Shown here piece by piece: positions 11,701 through 25,900 of a stretch of DNA of 64,000 bases. Position numbers and translations under genes: made by a program. A model generated the notes under the pieces. That model was not told where the DNA came from and did no database searches. It saw nothing but the letters and a program-made list of their open reading frames with translations. Where the stretch lies: the NCBI GenBank assembly GCA_948470475.1, contig OX419341.1:3821513-3885512 (forward strand), in the 5' to 3' direction. This stretch comes from Galaxea fascicularis (lineage: Eukaryota; Cnidaria; Anthozoa; Scleractinia; Euphylliidae). Within the stretch, counting starts at the first letter, position 1. Each line of letters starts with the position of its first letter.

Positions 11701-13912
11701 GATGTTAATATTATTATCGCATCGACAGCAAACCTGAAAACAAAAACAACGTAATTTTCTGTGTAAGAACAGTAAAGGAATTCACAACCTCTTGAGAGAA
11801 GTTGTAAGAAACACAAATACACCTTCCAGCCTTATCTTTTTGTGGATGAAATTTTCGTTTTCAAAGCGTAAAACAACTTGGAATAGTTATCGTTTGCGGA
11901 CTATGAATACAAATACACTCGTCGATTGGGAAACCTCCCAGAATTTTCGTCTAAGGGATCCAAGTTAAGGTATGTGACATTCTTATACAGTACTTTTCGG
12001 TGTTAGCGATAACTTATCCAAGAGTCATATCAAATTTACCACTGGAAATGATTTGAATTCAGGTTGACAGTGAAGTGAACAAAATTACGCATTTGACAGC
12101 CTATGATTTAACAAGTCGTATTTTTCTGCAAGGAAAAAGGAGACATCTTGTCAACTAAGTCAGTTTGGTGCCATTATAGATACCTTTTGAGACAGTATAT
12201 TCTAGTTGTGTGAGATAATTGGCATCCTATGAATTTAACTCTAGTTTTAGATTTCCTCATAAGCCCGCTCCTTCGATCCACTGAGTTTCAGTGACATCAA
12301 GTTAAACAACTTAAAGCATCATTGCTTTATACCTACCCACTCGGAGACAGGGTTAATCTTCTCTCGCACATCACCCACCCCCAAAGCATTCTGGTTCCTT
12401 TTCTCGCAGAACTGCCTCATGCTGGCTCTCTCTGGTTCAGTCAAACTGTCGCAATAATTTTCATCATGATCGTGGATGGGCAGCTGGTACATCATTTGTT
12501 TGCGACGATACTTTGCACCATCACTTCCTACTTTAGGCTTAACCTGGGGTGGCAGCGCCTCCATATATTTCCTCAGCTGTGAAAGAAACCACACAAAAAC
12601 GAGTTAATTCACTCAATTCTCCAAACACGAGTAGCGAAAAACCCTCAGAGCATAGCCAAAACGAGCGGAAAGTCATCGAGTCACTGTTTATGAAAGAATC
12701 ATTGCAGTTCACGGGTTTTAAACCCCTGCCAGTACGTACAATCCGAGGACCGCAAAATAGATCAACTTTGAGGTTTGAAAGCCGGTTTCTGTTGTTGGAA
12801 AATATTCCCAATGTGCCGCCAGATAAAAGTTGCATTTTCAAGACTGGTCGATAATGGGTAATCGATAGGAAGGTCGTAAATTGACGACTGAAGAATAAAA
12901 TGAGGCCGCCTGACAACCAGAATTGCCGTGAAATCTTAACTGAGCATGCGTAAACGTAAGCATTTACAAGTTGTGTTGTCCACACGAGAGAAGATAAACG
13001 CGTATTCTACGTTTACAAACTTAAACGTGGACGGGGACGAAGACAGGTGATATGATGGAAATGCGTTTTTCCGTCCTGGGAATAAAATATCGGAAACCAT
13101 TTTTTTTTGGACATTTTTTTGATAAGATTATACACACCACATTCTCTTGCAAACCAAGTGGACACCACGCAAACTGCTTGGCGTACTCAGACCGCTGGGC
13201 ATTTTTAGCTTCCTCACATTTGCGGAAGTGGTCCCTGATGTGTTCCACAGGGGAGTCTTTAGAGAACAGACTGTGAACCACCAGTTTATGGGCCTCTTCT
13301 TCTGCAGTCTTGATATCATGTTCCTCTGGGTTACATTTGCATGTCTTGCAGATTTTCCTGTTGGTAAAGAGTAAAGTTGAATTTGCCTGTCCCCCAGAGG
13401 GAAAATAAGCATAATCATATTCTATTGATCCAGCGTCTTCTGCAAACCTGACGAATATTGATTGGGAACTTAACTCGCTTATCATTAGGCATAACTGGTC
13501 GGCCAGACCAGTCCATTTTAAAGGAGAATTACACTATTAATCAGAACTGTCCAGCCTGTGAAGGGTTTTCAGCGAAAATTCTCTAAAGAAGCCCTTTTCA
13601 TTCTCAAAATGACAGGTCCGGCTGCGGGCCAGTTCTGAGTTTTGCTAAGCGACCTTAGATTCAGCAAATCATCCATAAAGTGTCATAAATACCAATCTTG
13701 CAGACTTTCTACCATTGATGATTAAACTTGAGTAGACTGATCTCCGCTGAAAATCACTGATATTTGATACTTGCATTCAGCATAGCGATTGCTTATCAAT
13801 TTTTCGCAATAAATGACCAGAGAACATTACCTCCAGAAGTGCAAATCAAGTCCTCCTTCGCATTTCACCGGGCCACACTTGAGGCAAGGTGCACCAGCAT
13901 TCCACTCGTGAC
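8745..13912 (-). CDS. Lmpt: PET and six-LIM domain protein (Limpet / lim-9 type), 5' end missing
   Basis: Exons in transcript order: 13912-13831, 13357-13138, 12576-12337, 11733-11518, 11029-10754, 10250-9996, 9095-8745. Phases join throughout, giving about 546 residues. Order of domains: a cysteine-rich segment ([17 protein letters not shown]), a PET domain in exons 2-3 ([28 protein letters not shown]), then six LIM zinc-finger pairs starting at CCRCDN, CAACDE, CENCGK, CETCGG, CVKCNE and CATCQR, each with the H-x2-C-x2-C-x2-C core. Testin has PET plus three LIMs; PET plus five or six LIMs fits Drosophila Limpet and worm lim-9, which are muscle and adhesion scaffolds. The donor after GLQENV (gtgtgt) was chosen because it restores PET spacing. 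Exon 13912 needs one nucleotide from an upstream exon that I could not find. The final LIM ends shortly after CGSC. Confidence 0.88.
9185..9286 (-). pseudogene. Decayed duplicate of the last LIM exon's 5' part
   Basis: This ~100 bp repeats 9016-9120 (the splice acceptor and first coding part of the last LIM exon) with substitutions and small indels. For example, acacttgacg has become acacgacg and tggtaagcg has become tggtttaagtg, breaking the frame. The surrounding poly-A/GTTGAAAA context is also shared, so this is a local tandem duplication that has decayed. Confidence 0.75.
9520..9960. repeat. Dispersed repeat with G-run/C-run ends
   Basis: Starts near AAGGACCACGGAGCGG and ends near CCCCTGCGCGGTCCCTG (imperfect inverted ends). 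A 17 bp G run near 9567 and matched G/C runs around a CTAAAAGCTAAAAAG core at 9899-9932. It lies in the intron between the last two LIM exons. Confidence 0.5.
10466..10681. mobile_element. GTTTCTCGAAA-family inverted-repeat element, copy 1
   Basis: Ends are GGCCTGTTTCTCGAAAGTCC and its near complement (GGGTTTCGAGAAACGCGCGC). Body similar to the copy at 44989-45219, sharing AACTGCGATCC, AAAGCTGGTC and TGGCACCCGAAAT. Non-coding; it sits in the intron after the exon at 10754. Confidence 0.85.
11190..11430 (-). repeat. Dispersed CCAATCA-rich repeat, copy 2
   Basis: Contains GTGATTGGTCAGAAAGGCG, TTTCAGCCAATCAG and TATGATTGGCCAAAGCAAG. Same arrangement as the copies at 3770 and 43625, but more diverged. 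Confidence 0.6.
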
Positions 13913-16280
13913 CTAGTGCAAACTAACCACAACCACATATAAAGATATTTAAAGTTACAGTAGCCAAATTTTCAAGAACAAAATGTATAGAAAAGTGTTG
14001 TGCAGGTTTGGGAGCGCATTCTTTCTGTTTCTTTCTCCTACAATGCAATGAGGCGTAATTGAATGTTTTCACACGAAAACTGCTAAATCGGGTCGTGCAA
14101 GTTACATTACTCATCAATTTTGAATCAGCTTTTGATTTAGAAAATGTGACTCACCCGTTTTTCTTCAGTTGCATCTCTTCACTAATAAAGAGGCAGCAGC
14201 CTCGAAACGTCTGGATATTATTTTTGCCTAGCTCTCAAAATTTTGCTTCAAACCAGTTATTATCGCATCGACCGAAAGCACTGCACAGCTTCATAAGTAA
14301 CATTTCGTAATAATTCTATCATTGTTGTCAGAAATTTCGCCTATGTTGAGGAAGAGATCCTCAGTTTCTTGGGGTAGATCTGATTCGATTTTTCTCAGTT
14401 TAAAGGCGTGTGCACCAAACCCATTGTTGACGTAATGAAGCCAAAGACGGATGACGTCACTCGTGGTACAACCTGTTCGCCACTTCCAATATTGTGCTAA
14501 GTTACTTCCTGTTCTCCAAATCTTAGACCTTCATGTTCGATGTTCGAACTCTCATGGCTCACAAAACCGCTTTAAAGCCTTTGATACACAGAGATTAATG
14601 CTTGTATATATAGCATTGAATTTGCTCATACGATAACGTGTCGTCCTCGTAAGAAATGTCAAAATACGTTCATACTGACTTTTGTCCGCGGAAACGCATT
14701 ACGAACCACGCCGGCGATTATTCTTCCTCTACAACGCAAATTTGCTTGGCATACCCAAGCCTTGTTCGGATTTCGCATCTGGGCATTTTCCGGAACTTTT
14801 ATGGTAGAAAGAGATTATTATCACAAAGTCAGAACTGATTTAGCGGTTGTTTACATGATGCTCATTTCCAGAACGACGCCTGTACCGAGGTTACATGTTG
14901 CCTTCGGCTTTCATTTTGTAAACACTGAGCCAAAAGGACAAGCTAAACTAAAAAGACCTAAAACGAACTGTCACCCTTCGTTTATGACCCGGAAGGGCTA
15001 TCATGTAAGTTTTTACCGACATTACTCTATTTCATAAAATTTGGAACGGGTACCTTACAATGTAACTACTATGCTCATAGTGTAACCGAATACACTGGTT
15101 TGATAATTTCTAAAGTGGTATCCGCGCATCGTGCGATCTGGCGCAATGTGACGACGCGATGACTGAACAAGCCGAACAAGGGATGACTGAATTGATCCAT
15201 GGATTCGAGTAGTACATTTAACTCAGTTAAACTTAGCAACACAAAAATTGCGCAACTAAGACAGTTATCAGAAAACGTCTAACCTTTTTTCTTCCAGAAT
15301 CTGCTAGAAAAGTATCAAGATCCATTGATTTTAAACCACTCCTCACCATCTTACAAAACTAGATTGAACGAGCTTTTATACGATGCTCTCCATATATACA
15401 CCCCTTCGTAAAATTTATTCACGTACGTTAAAATATTGGACGTCTTCACGCACTATGATCATGTATAATAAACTACATTTTCCACGTTCAAGTCACGCCA
15501 AAATCCAGTTGATGACGTACTTTGCATAAATAAAAGAACTTTACTTTTAAAATAGCAGTGAAATATCTCTCAAACACTCTAAATGCATGTAAACAGCTAA
15601 GTTGTGGTCGTGTGTCATTCGCACTCGGCCTCGTATCATGACTCGCTGGACACGACTCTCTGGTCTCTAAATTGAAGATAAATTGAACCCTCAGGAACAC
15701 AGGTATTGCATGTAACTTTTGTTGATTCAGCTTGCGTTCACGGAAGCCTCTTCTCAAACTCTTTGGTGGGTGAAACAAGAACAGGAAACGTCGGCTGTTC
15801 TCGGAAAAAGAAATTCCGCGTAAGAGTTGGCTTCCTTAATTCTTTCCAAATCACTTTAAGGCCTTGTAAGGGCATATTTGTGTAAGCTGACAGAATTAAA
15901 TCTCGTTGTCCACAGAGAGTGTAGCCTGCGAACGCAAGACGTATTTCCGGTTGTCGCTTCTCGCCGCCCAAAAGTTACTTTTCGGGCAGAGAGTGCAGCT
16001 GTGACAATTCGATGGCACAAATGGATTAATGGATTTCACTGGTTTAGTTTAGGCTGGGAATTCGTATAGACAGCGCATTTTCGATAATATCAAGATAAAG
16101 TGAAGCCACAGTGCAATGTAGAGATAGCTCTAGTCCCTTCTTTCATTATCAATGTAGTCAACACCCAGCAAACAGGTAGAGACGACGTCAAAACAAGACA
16201 AACTTAGTGATGTTGCCGAAACTTTTTTTTTTTTCAGGGAAAAAGTCTTTGAAGAAACAAGCAATCGGTTAAAAAATAGA
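13913..16280. other. Gene-free stretch upstream of the PET-LIM gene
   Basis: The missing first exon(s) of the PET-LIM gene may lie here or further on. I saw only short frames without family resemblance or paired splice sites. Confidence 0.4.
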
Positions 16281-16288
16281 ATGTACAT

Positions 16289-16294
16289 TTTATT
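16289..16294 (-). terminator. Putative polyadenylation signal of ACSF2 gene 2
   Basis: AATAAA on the minus strand, about 620 bp beyond the stop at 16914. It would imply a 3' UTR spanning the otherwise gene-free 16300-16900 stretch. Confidence 0.35.
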
Positions 16295-16913
16295 TTTCAA
16301 GGTATTTTAGTAACTTGGAAAAATTGCGTCACTACGGTAACATCTTCTTGAGCGGTATAGTCACAATTTACAATACATTTCAAGCTAAATAACAAAACCT
16401 TTGATTATGTTTCGTTTTGCGCTTGTTGCCGCATCAACATGTACACCCAAACTAAAAGCATTGAGACTCGCTGCATTGTGCACAAGATTGGGTGCAGTAC
16501 TCTGCCAGAGTATCCACACACGATTCGCCTAAACGCCAGGTAAACGCAACTTTTGTTATAATTACAGGTTTGAATAGGGTGGGGTGATTCGTGGCGCTGC
16601 TGAACAGTTAAAATATAACAGCTCTACGAGGACCTTTCTCGGACAGAATTAATGGCCCGTTGAAGAAAGGTTTCCATGACTAGAAGGTATCAGTGAGAGC
16701 CGGTGACTAAGCTGGGTGAAACTTAGAAGTAGGTACTGACAGAAGCCTTTATCTCTCCACCCTCAAATCCTAGAGCGTACCCAGCACCCCCTCCCTAGTG
16801 ATCATGGTTTCAGGTTGATTACAAGTTACTGTTTCTGCAATGAAGTCCAGCCCTTGTAGAAGTGAGATTGGTGGCGTGTTTTGTCCACATAAAGATCTCC
16901 TCGTCTTTCGACG

Positions 16914-19900
16914 TTAAAGATCCAATTCTTCCTTGGTTTGTTCTCGCATGACAAACTTTTTCACCTACAAAACACAAGAAGACACTAAGATCAACATCCC
17001 CGGGCTGCTAAACGCTCGTGTACCAGCTACAAGGAGACAATAAGAAAAAAGGATATTACATGACCACCTGGTTCGATTGTGAGATTGCTGACTGCTTACC
17101 GAACTTAAAGCTAAGTTTTTACCTTTCCAGTTACAGTGAGAGGAAATTCCTCCACAAACTTGATATAGCGAGGGATTTTGAAATGAGCAATCTGATTAAA
17201 AAAAAAATTAGCACGTCAGTGTATTAAAATCACAAACTTAACACCAATACGATTGTAAACTCTGAACCCACGTTAATGAAACACAGCACAAAAAAATACC
17301 TGGCCTTTGCAAAACTCTTTGATCTCTTCCGGTGTAGCTGATTCACCCGCGTGTAACCTGGAAAACAAAACCATCAATTATAATAGTATAACTTTGAAAT
17401 TGTTAGAATAGACGATTTAAATGAATCTGTGGAAACAAAATCATAACACAAATTAAGAACCGCACGGCGAACAAAAAAGTCCAGTGGACTAGGACTTCAT
17501 AACATAAACTAAAATAGGCCATTTCCGAGATCGCTTGAGCCTCTATTTCAAAGGGAGTCTAAGTGCGAAGTCTTTGTAATGAAAATGAGTTTTCGCTCCT
17601 ATGGAACGCTCAACTTATTACCATCACAAAACTTTCGCGCTTTGACTCGCTTTGAAATAGAGGCTCAAGCGAACTCGGAAATGGCCCCGCATTATTTCGG
17701 CATACATCTGAACACAAAAGTCTAAATTATCGCATCAAATTATTAACCTCTTTTTAACCATTGAAATTCCAACATGCTTACTGACCTCTCTGCATTTCTA
17801 ATGGTACTAGCTTGCACGAGACAAATTGCTTTCTAATTGAGACACTTCATATTTACGGATCTTTCGACTTATAGAGATAGCTGCTATGTTTGATTTTGCA
17901 GCTCCACAATTTGGAGAAATTGGAAGCTCGCCATCATTGGGGCGTGTGGCTTTATTAATATCAGGCGCCCCGGCGACGATTTAGCGCTGCATACAGTTCT
18001 TGCGATTTGAACAAAACGAATTCTTACTTAATCCAGGCACACACTTCTTCTCCTAGGCGGTGATCAGGAACGCCAATAACCTTAAGAAAAAATGTTTGGA
18101 AAGTTAGGCTGGACCTTTGAAACAACGAATTGTACCAGATTAAATTTTAGTAAATTGAAAAAGTATCTGATGAATACATCAAGAATACGAAAATTAGGTT
18201 TTATCAACTGAGTTGCTCAGTCACCCTACGAGATCCCTGTTGTCGAAGAAAAAAGAATCAATATATTACTTGAGAGGGACGAAGTCGCAGCTGCCAGTAA
18301 TTCACACCGAAAGATTTATAAATAGCTTTGCCAACAGACTAATTTTCAAGTATAAATTGCCCGCCCATTAATGTAATTTAGCACAGTACATTTTTGCATA
18401 TTTTTTTTCACATACAGTGGAAATCGTATATGTAGTATATACGATCTCAATAAAGATGGTTGTTGTTGTTGTTGTTGTAAATTGGCCACCATAAAGAGAT
18501 TTAAAAAGCTGACGTTTCAAGCGTTAGCCCTACGTGAGAGCGATTCCGATTCCAACACTTGAGACATCAGCTTTAGTAATCTCTTTACGGTGGCGAATTC
18601 AGTTTACACTATCACCTCAGTTGACAAAACCTAATTTTCGTTTACCACTCCCCATCGACGCAGCACCAGTTTCGTTGGAAACTAACCCTCTTTATATCAA
18701 CAATGCCACTTCACCTGCACATCCTGTACTTTAGGATGTTTGTACAAAAACTGCTCCACTTCCGTTGGATAAATATTCTCTCCTCCACGAATTATCAGAT
18801 CCTTAAAGACAGAAAAACCATCAAATTTATTGGCCACTAGTAAAGTAACTGAGACTGGCAATTATATAGAGTTCGTGAATCATGTGTATGAAATGAATCA
18901 TATGAACTGCGGAAATGAAATCAAAGACTGATCCTCGCAGTTGTGAACGCAATTATATGCAATTGCGTAAAGAAGTCTGAAAAAAATTCAGGACTTCAAC
19001 GGGGTATATAGAGATCCGGAGAAACACACTACATTTATATTTAAATTTAGTCTTACCTTTATTCTGCCAATGATCTTAATGTATCCATTTTCGTCCATCG
19101 TTGCCAAATCCCTTCGAAAAACAAAACCCTATACGTTAGAGCTTGAAGTCTAAAGCCCAAAGTCGCTATCACTCAAAACTGATGAAATGAAACTTTTTAA
19201 CAAAAAAGACTTACCCGCTGTGGAACCAACCGCTGGCCTCAATGCAGGCGTCTGTTTTTTCCTTATCCTCCCAGTATCCCAGCATGACACAGTATCCTCG
19301 GAAGCAAATCTCCCCTGGGGTATTGATGGGTAAGACACGATTGCTGCTGTCAACGACTTTCGCCTAAAGAAAGAGACACAATATTGGTTGTAACGTGGTA
19401 GATTCTGAACAAAGTGTACGACAATCCACGGCGAATGACGCATTACGTTCTTGAGATGCTGTACGTACCTCTGTATTGGGATGTACTCGACCGACAGTAG
19501 AAACTCGCAGCTCTACTGGATCATCCATTAATGTCTGGTTAGTAACCGGGCTTGTTTCTGTTAAACCGTAGCAAATCTGAGATAATTACAGAGTGAAGAG
19601 CCACAAATCAATTACGTTTGGTCAACCTCAATAAAATGTTCAAGCAGTGAACCGCTCGGAATGCAATCTAGTGCAATCGAGGCGGGAAAAGACTGCAACG
19701 GATGCCGTCCCGAGCAGGAAAAGAACGCAAGACCTCGGTCGGGGAAGTTGGGTACTTGCAACTGGTTTGGAGCAGGAAACTGGCAATAAGTTTCAATCGC
19801 GCCCGACGAGTGTGTAAACCAAGCATTGATTGTGTTTGGATCAAAAAAAAAATCAGCATCACTGTTCTACCGAATTGACTGAGACGGGTATGAGGCATGT

Positions 19901-22900
19901 CTATGACTCTGAGGGAAAATACAGACAATCAATGTTCCTTCACAGATTGCGTGACTTTCCCTCGGTTGGCGATGGCGTGAAAGAAGGTCACGCTCTACAT
20001 ACCGTGACTTGGGGCATGTGCAGTTTTGTCCTGACTTGCTTCATTACTTCAATTGGACAAGGAGAACCAGCCATGATACCTAAAACAAGGAATGCAGGAC
20101 TGAATCGTAAATTCATATCACCTACTCATCACAAATTCACAGAGGCAAGTTATGAGAATTAAGGAACTGGTCATCCTTAAACTTAAAACAAGTCTACCTG
20201 TCTGACCAATCAGATCCAGAGCAGAGTGAATACGAAGAAAAAACGTACCACTAAGTCAAGTTAAGGTTTCTGATCTGACTCCGACCGTGGTAAGCTCGAT
20301 TACCAAACTCTCTCGGTTCCGGTATTCCTTCGTTCGAGGCAGAAACAAGAGCTTATTTCAAGAATGCTATCCAGTATCAAAGTCAAGATTATGATGGAGG
20401 CAGCGATGGTGATGAACACAATGATGATGATGATGACGATGATGATGATGATGATGATGATGATGATAATGATGATGACGACGATGATGACGATGATGGT
20501 GGAGGCGATGGTTTTCATGACGACGCGGATGATGTTTCAATAACTAACCTGTATACAGACTGCTGATATCAAATTTGTCAAAAGCAGGGTGGTTAAGGAT
20601 ATCGATAAACATTGTCGGCGTACCATAGAGGGATGTACACCTGAAAAAAAGAAACAACCATCGCAAGCAAAAAAATCGCTCGTGTAGCCGCGGCTTTACG
20701 TGTGATTGCTTCGTACTCTGATTGGGTCTTTGCGCTGTTTGCGTCTGCTGTGGTTGGTTGGACAAATTGCTTTCCTTTGGTTTTATGACACTCAATTGAA
20801 AACGGCTCTGAACAGGTCGGGGTAAAACAGAAATATCGCGTCTTGAGGTTTACGATGACAACGCATTGAAAACTCTCAAGATATTTCCTTTTTCAAACAA
20901 AAACGAATAAGAAGTCTAATAAAAAGTGCTTTATCAAAGCTTTACTTTACTCTTGATAATAGTGTCACCTCGACGCCGAAACGTCGAGCAATAATTCCCT
21001 CTTTATTTTTTCCAAGTCTTTGCTTTAGCAAAATCTCTTTTGATGAATAAAATATTCAGCGCCTAAGGAGGTGTTACATCCGAGGCAGAATTCACAGTGA
21101 ACTGTGAACTCTTAATAATACTAATATAAAAATAATCAACATTCACTTTTAAACCATCCTAATTGATTTATAGACGCGAGAGTTTCCTACAAACTGGAGC
21201 AGACAGAAGGGGAAACAGCATCTCTCAACTTACTTTTCTTGTTGAATAGCTGTTAAGACGGCCCCAGGGTCAAACCCACGAGAGGGATAAACAGCAGTGG
21301 TACCATACGTCGCAGTCATTAAACTGGAATGCAGAACAGTAAAGAGTTAGATAAATTCCAGGTACATCACGAAATCAGCATGCTTTAAGACCCAGGGAGA
21401 GGATAGGTTAAGTTAAAAGCTGGGCGAGTGTTGTGTGTGTCTGTGCTTGTGTGAGTGAGTGTTGGTCAAATTGTTGTGTATGTAACCCTGACTAAGCAGT
21501 TTACAACCTGAGCTATTTATTCTATTTATGTGTACTTTACCCTGGTTGACTGCCTGCCTCCTTTTGCCCCTTTGCTTATTCCGGACAGCCAGTACTCTAT
21601 TCAATTTAAATTTTTTCCCCCCACCCCACCCCCTCTTCCTTCTTTTCAGTGGATGAGTACAGTAGAGGTTTTTGTCTTGTTTATTGTCTTAGGGCCCATA
21701 GTCCAAGCGAGAATAAGGCGAAAGATGACTTTTGGATAGGAACTTCAGCTGTCTGAACTCCCCTTTTTGTGAAAACAAAAAACTTTGACAAATATCTTTG
21801 AGGAAACACGGGCCGCTGTGACCAATTTTTAGATTAAACTCTACGAAAGACACCAACTGGATTGAAATCTGCGTTCAGTATTATTCCTCACCTTCCGAGC
21901 ACCATTCCAAAACAATGATACAAAGGAACAGGGTTACATATTCTGGAATACTAAATGCAAGAATTAAAACATCGATAGCTGCAGTCACTCCACCAGCATT
22001 AAATAAATGAATGAATAAATAAATAAATAAATACTTAATTGTCCACTCCCCTAGAGGGGCGGGAGGCAGACCAGTTGGCTATTTACAAGGATGACCAGGA
22101 GTTGATCCAGGCACGAACCCAGAACAACACCAGCTAGTGGCTAGAGCGGGATTTGAACCGGGTTACCGCATTAAAATCCAGCGCCCTAAACCACTCATCC
22201 ATCCAGCCTCCTGCCATTGATATTGTACGGCGTGGACGCCATTTTACCCTGGGTGCCACAGGTTATTTTTTTCCGTTTGGACGACTGACATAACGCGGCA
22301 AAAATATAACCCCTAGTCACACGAATATTGAACCTCATTCCCGTGCTACGCTGTCGGCTGGAAAACCACGCTTTTCCTAAGCCAATCAGAGAACTAGGGA
22401 AAATTATACTCCAATTTGATGTTATGGAAATGGCTTTCTCGGCTCCTGCGACCAAGGGCCTTCCATTTTGTTTTTTCAGGGATATCTATTTTTTTTAACG
22501 GGTCTCTGGAGCCTGGGTAATGCTATTTAGGACGCATTGCGCGAACCAAGCGCTTCTGGTTTAACGCTGCAAGGTGCAGAGCTAGCCATGAACTAGCGAG
22601 AACTGAATAACTATAACTTACCTGATACCCTGGATGCCAGAGGTCTTCTCGTTCGCCAGCGGCGAGAAGCGTCAGAGCGAGTAGTGCTGGTCGGCGAGAG
22701 ACCTCTGGTTCAGGCAGTTAAGTCTTTTGAGCGTGCCGATCCAATCACGTTGCCATTTATTTATCCAGAGTCAAAAATTGACCCTGGGAATCTGATTGGT
22801 CGATTGAAAAACGTTTCTTAAAAGGGCTGCCATTGGTTAAGTTTAGGATGATCTTGGCCAAACTGGTTTTACCGCAGTAATACGAGAAGACGAAGTGAAC

Positions 22901-25900
22901 GTTGTGCTTTTCGAAATAGCAAGCGCTTTGAAATCAACTGTTGATTCAAAATTTCCGGAATTCGATCACTTGAAACTGGAGCAGGTCCTTTCCATTGTAC
23001 AGGTTGTCTTTCGTAGTTTTGCCTACTGGCGCTGCCTGATGTTCATAATTCAAGATTTCTCCAACATAGTAAGAATTGTTCAGAATGCTGTGATGAGATA
23101 ATGTTGCTCCTTTTGGATTGCCTGTTGTTCCCTGTTGAAAAAAAAATTCGTCGAACAGATTAGCAATGCTCATGTTTGCTTCTGCCCTTTCCTTTTCCTT
23201 AATAAAAAATGTCTCGCTCCAATTTAAGGTCTTCATGTTTCTTTTTGTAGAGTATTATAAACTTTCTAGTTCGGGATGTCTGTCACCTGACAGGCAAATC
23301 TATGAGCTTCAACACGCAGTAGAGACCGGTTTCCAATTGGGTTCTGGAAACCAAAGTCATCAGAGCGAAATTCCGCATACGATGGTATCTTTTTACTAAA
23401 CCAATCAAATCGCTATTGGCCAGTATGTTTATTGTGATGATTTTGTACGCACATGTTAAATCATTTTACGGTCAAAGAAGAATCACTCTAATCTAACCAA
23501 TCACAACTGACGCAAACAGGAAACCACGAGCACGTCAAAATTAACATCAGTTTTGCTTCTCATTGTTTGACAAAGTGGCCTGATTTTTGTCAACCAATCA
23601 CAGAAACCAAAGCAAACGCCTCTTGATTGCGAACTGCTCCATGCGACTCTACTGTTTTCCTTACTGATGTAAACTGTATATTAATTGGATCATCACTCTG
23701 CAGTTCTCCCTGTAAAGCCTGGATTTGATGTTTCTCATCTGCTCCTCCAGTCGCCATTAACTCTTGGAACGACATTGTGCCCCTGGAATGCAAAATCATC
23801 AGAATGGAGGAATCATACAGCAATTTTCTTTATCGTTCTAACTTGCTTTGAAAGAACTACATTATGTGATATATCATTGCTTTACTTCAGTCAGATACTT
23901 ACCCAAATACTCTGTCACGGTCATTACTAGCCACTACCACCAACTTAAGATCAGGAACTCTGTGGATATGAATGTGAGTTTTACTGTCAGCATATTACAT
24001 CAGCCCCCAGGGGAAAGGGGAGGGGGCACTCAGGATTTCAAGTGACAGGGATGATTGAATGAGGGCAAAAGTTGAACACAAAAATTCCCTTTGGCTTCCT
24101 AAAAAAAATCCCTAGAACAAACATTAACCCCCGCAAAATCCAATGTCGAATCTCTGAGCCTTAAAAACTTTCCAGAAAGGATTGTACTTTGTTTGCCGAA
24201 CTATGCAGCCAGATATGCGGGCACCCCCCCTGGGGGACTAGCATGAATCTTCAGATTGTTTTGAATACCCCAGAAAAAATCCATACTTAAATCAAGCCAC
24301 ACACACAAAAAAATACTTGCCAAATTTTCCTTCCCAAATTCTAAACCCTAAAAAATCCTTCAATCATCCCTGTCACTGGAAATCCGGTCTATCAGAGTTG
24401 AGTTACTGTTTGTAATTATGTTGGTTATGCTGTGTTATGTTAGTCAGCTATGCTAGACTAATAGGCTAATCAAAACTAAGGTCATCTGCATAAAAAATCA
24501 TGTTTCTACCTGTGGAAAACTACCTGCCTGCAGCTTTTCCAGTTGAGGAAGATGAAACATAACACTGAAAATACAGGTAGACATTTATCTCAACTATTTA
24601 TTCTACTAAGATGTATATCTCACGCATCCCCATGGATGGTTTATTTTGACAGCACCCTTGAAACCCTCTGAAAACCCTACTCGGTGCCTCCCTCCTTCAT
24701 GTACAGGGGGAGGCAGAAATGTCCAGAAATGCACGTAACCGGGACTTTGGACACTTCATATTACACACCATCAGCTGTGATTTCCATATGCCTTCACCTT
24801 GCGTTAAAGTGAGAATTAGGGCTGGGGGACTCTTAATTATTGTGATGTTTATGATAAAGAGTGTGAATCTCATTAGCATACATTTCTTGACATGGAAAGC
24901 ACAGGTCATTGGTAAAAAACCAATAAAACCAATGCTAAGTAAAAAGACAAACTTTCACTGGTAAACCTGAAGCAAAATGAGGCAAGGGGAAGGGCTACAC
25001 AAGTACCTAGTGATGGTGGACATGTGACTGCAATATGCCTAATGTAACAGGCTAATGACATTGCTGAGAAAAGTAACATTCTGCACAACGTGAAATACTG
25101 GAAACCTCAGGGGGTGAGAAGGAACTATCTTTAGTTTTCTACCCACCTTTCACTGTACAGGTCTCCAGGCTTTGAATGTGGCAGCTCATGCACAACATGA
25201 GTTAACATGTTATAGTAATCCTGTGTTTTGAATTGATCTGCCATAATGAGTGCTTTGCATCCAACCTAATAATGGAATAAAAACAGGAAATTAAGTACGC
25301 TCATTAAGCCAGGGCTTTTAATGAGATTTGTAGCAGGTGTATGGCCCTGTGATAGCAGGCAGCTTTGGCAATCAAAGCAGTCAATTTAGGAGTACTATTT
25401 TTCAAGTATTAATATATTGTTGACCAACATGGCCAAGTAGCTCCGGAGTGACTCAGTGACTCACAGCTGCTGGAGCTCCAGCAGATGCTGGCTTCTATTG
25501 AAAGCCCTGTTAAGCCAACTGTAATGTCAACAAAATCCTGGGAAGAAAGGAACAAATAATAAAAAAATGGCTTTTATTGAAAAAATACCTTCTTTAGTGC
25601 ATATTCCATTTCAGGTATTTGATAGGCAGGGTTGATGTTGACCTAATTAAGTGGTAAAAACAAAAAGTGTTAAAATGACCTACATTCATACAGCTACATA
25701 TTATTTTTTCTCAGTTTTGGAAGCTTATCTGATTAACAAGGATCACGATTCTTTACCTTATAAATAGCACTCTCTGAGAGGCTTTTGCCTCTCAGTGCAG
25801 ATGTATGCAACAACCTTGGCATATGATATTATTAACGCCTCAACCCTAAGATCAAAATTTAAATTCTCAATGGTTGCCCCTATACAATTCCTATAGAAGT

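Noticed and set aside
14451..15040. Chain of short plus-strand frames upstream of the PET-LIM gene
   Set aside because: No splice-site pairing, no recognisable motif, and not in the orientation needed for the missing first exon.
20300..20518. Poly-Ile/Val membrane-like frame
   Set aside because: Reverse translation of the (GAT)n microsatellite.
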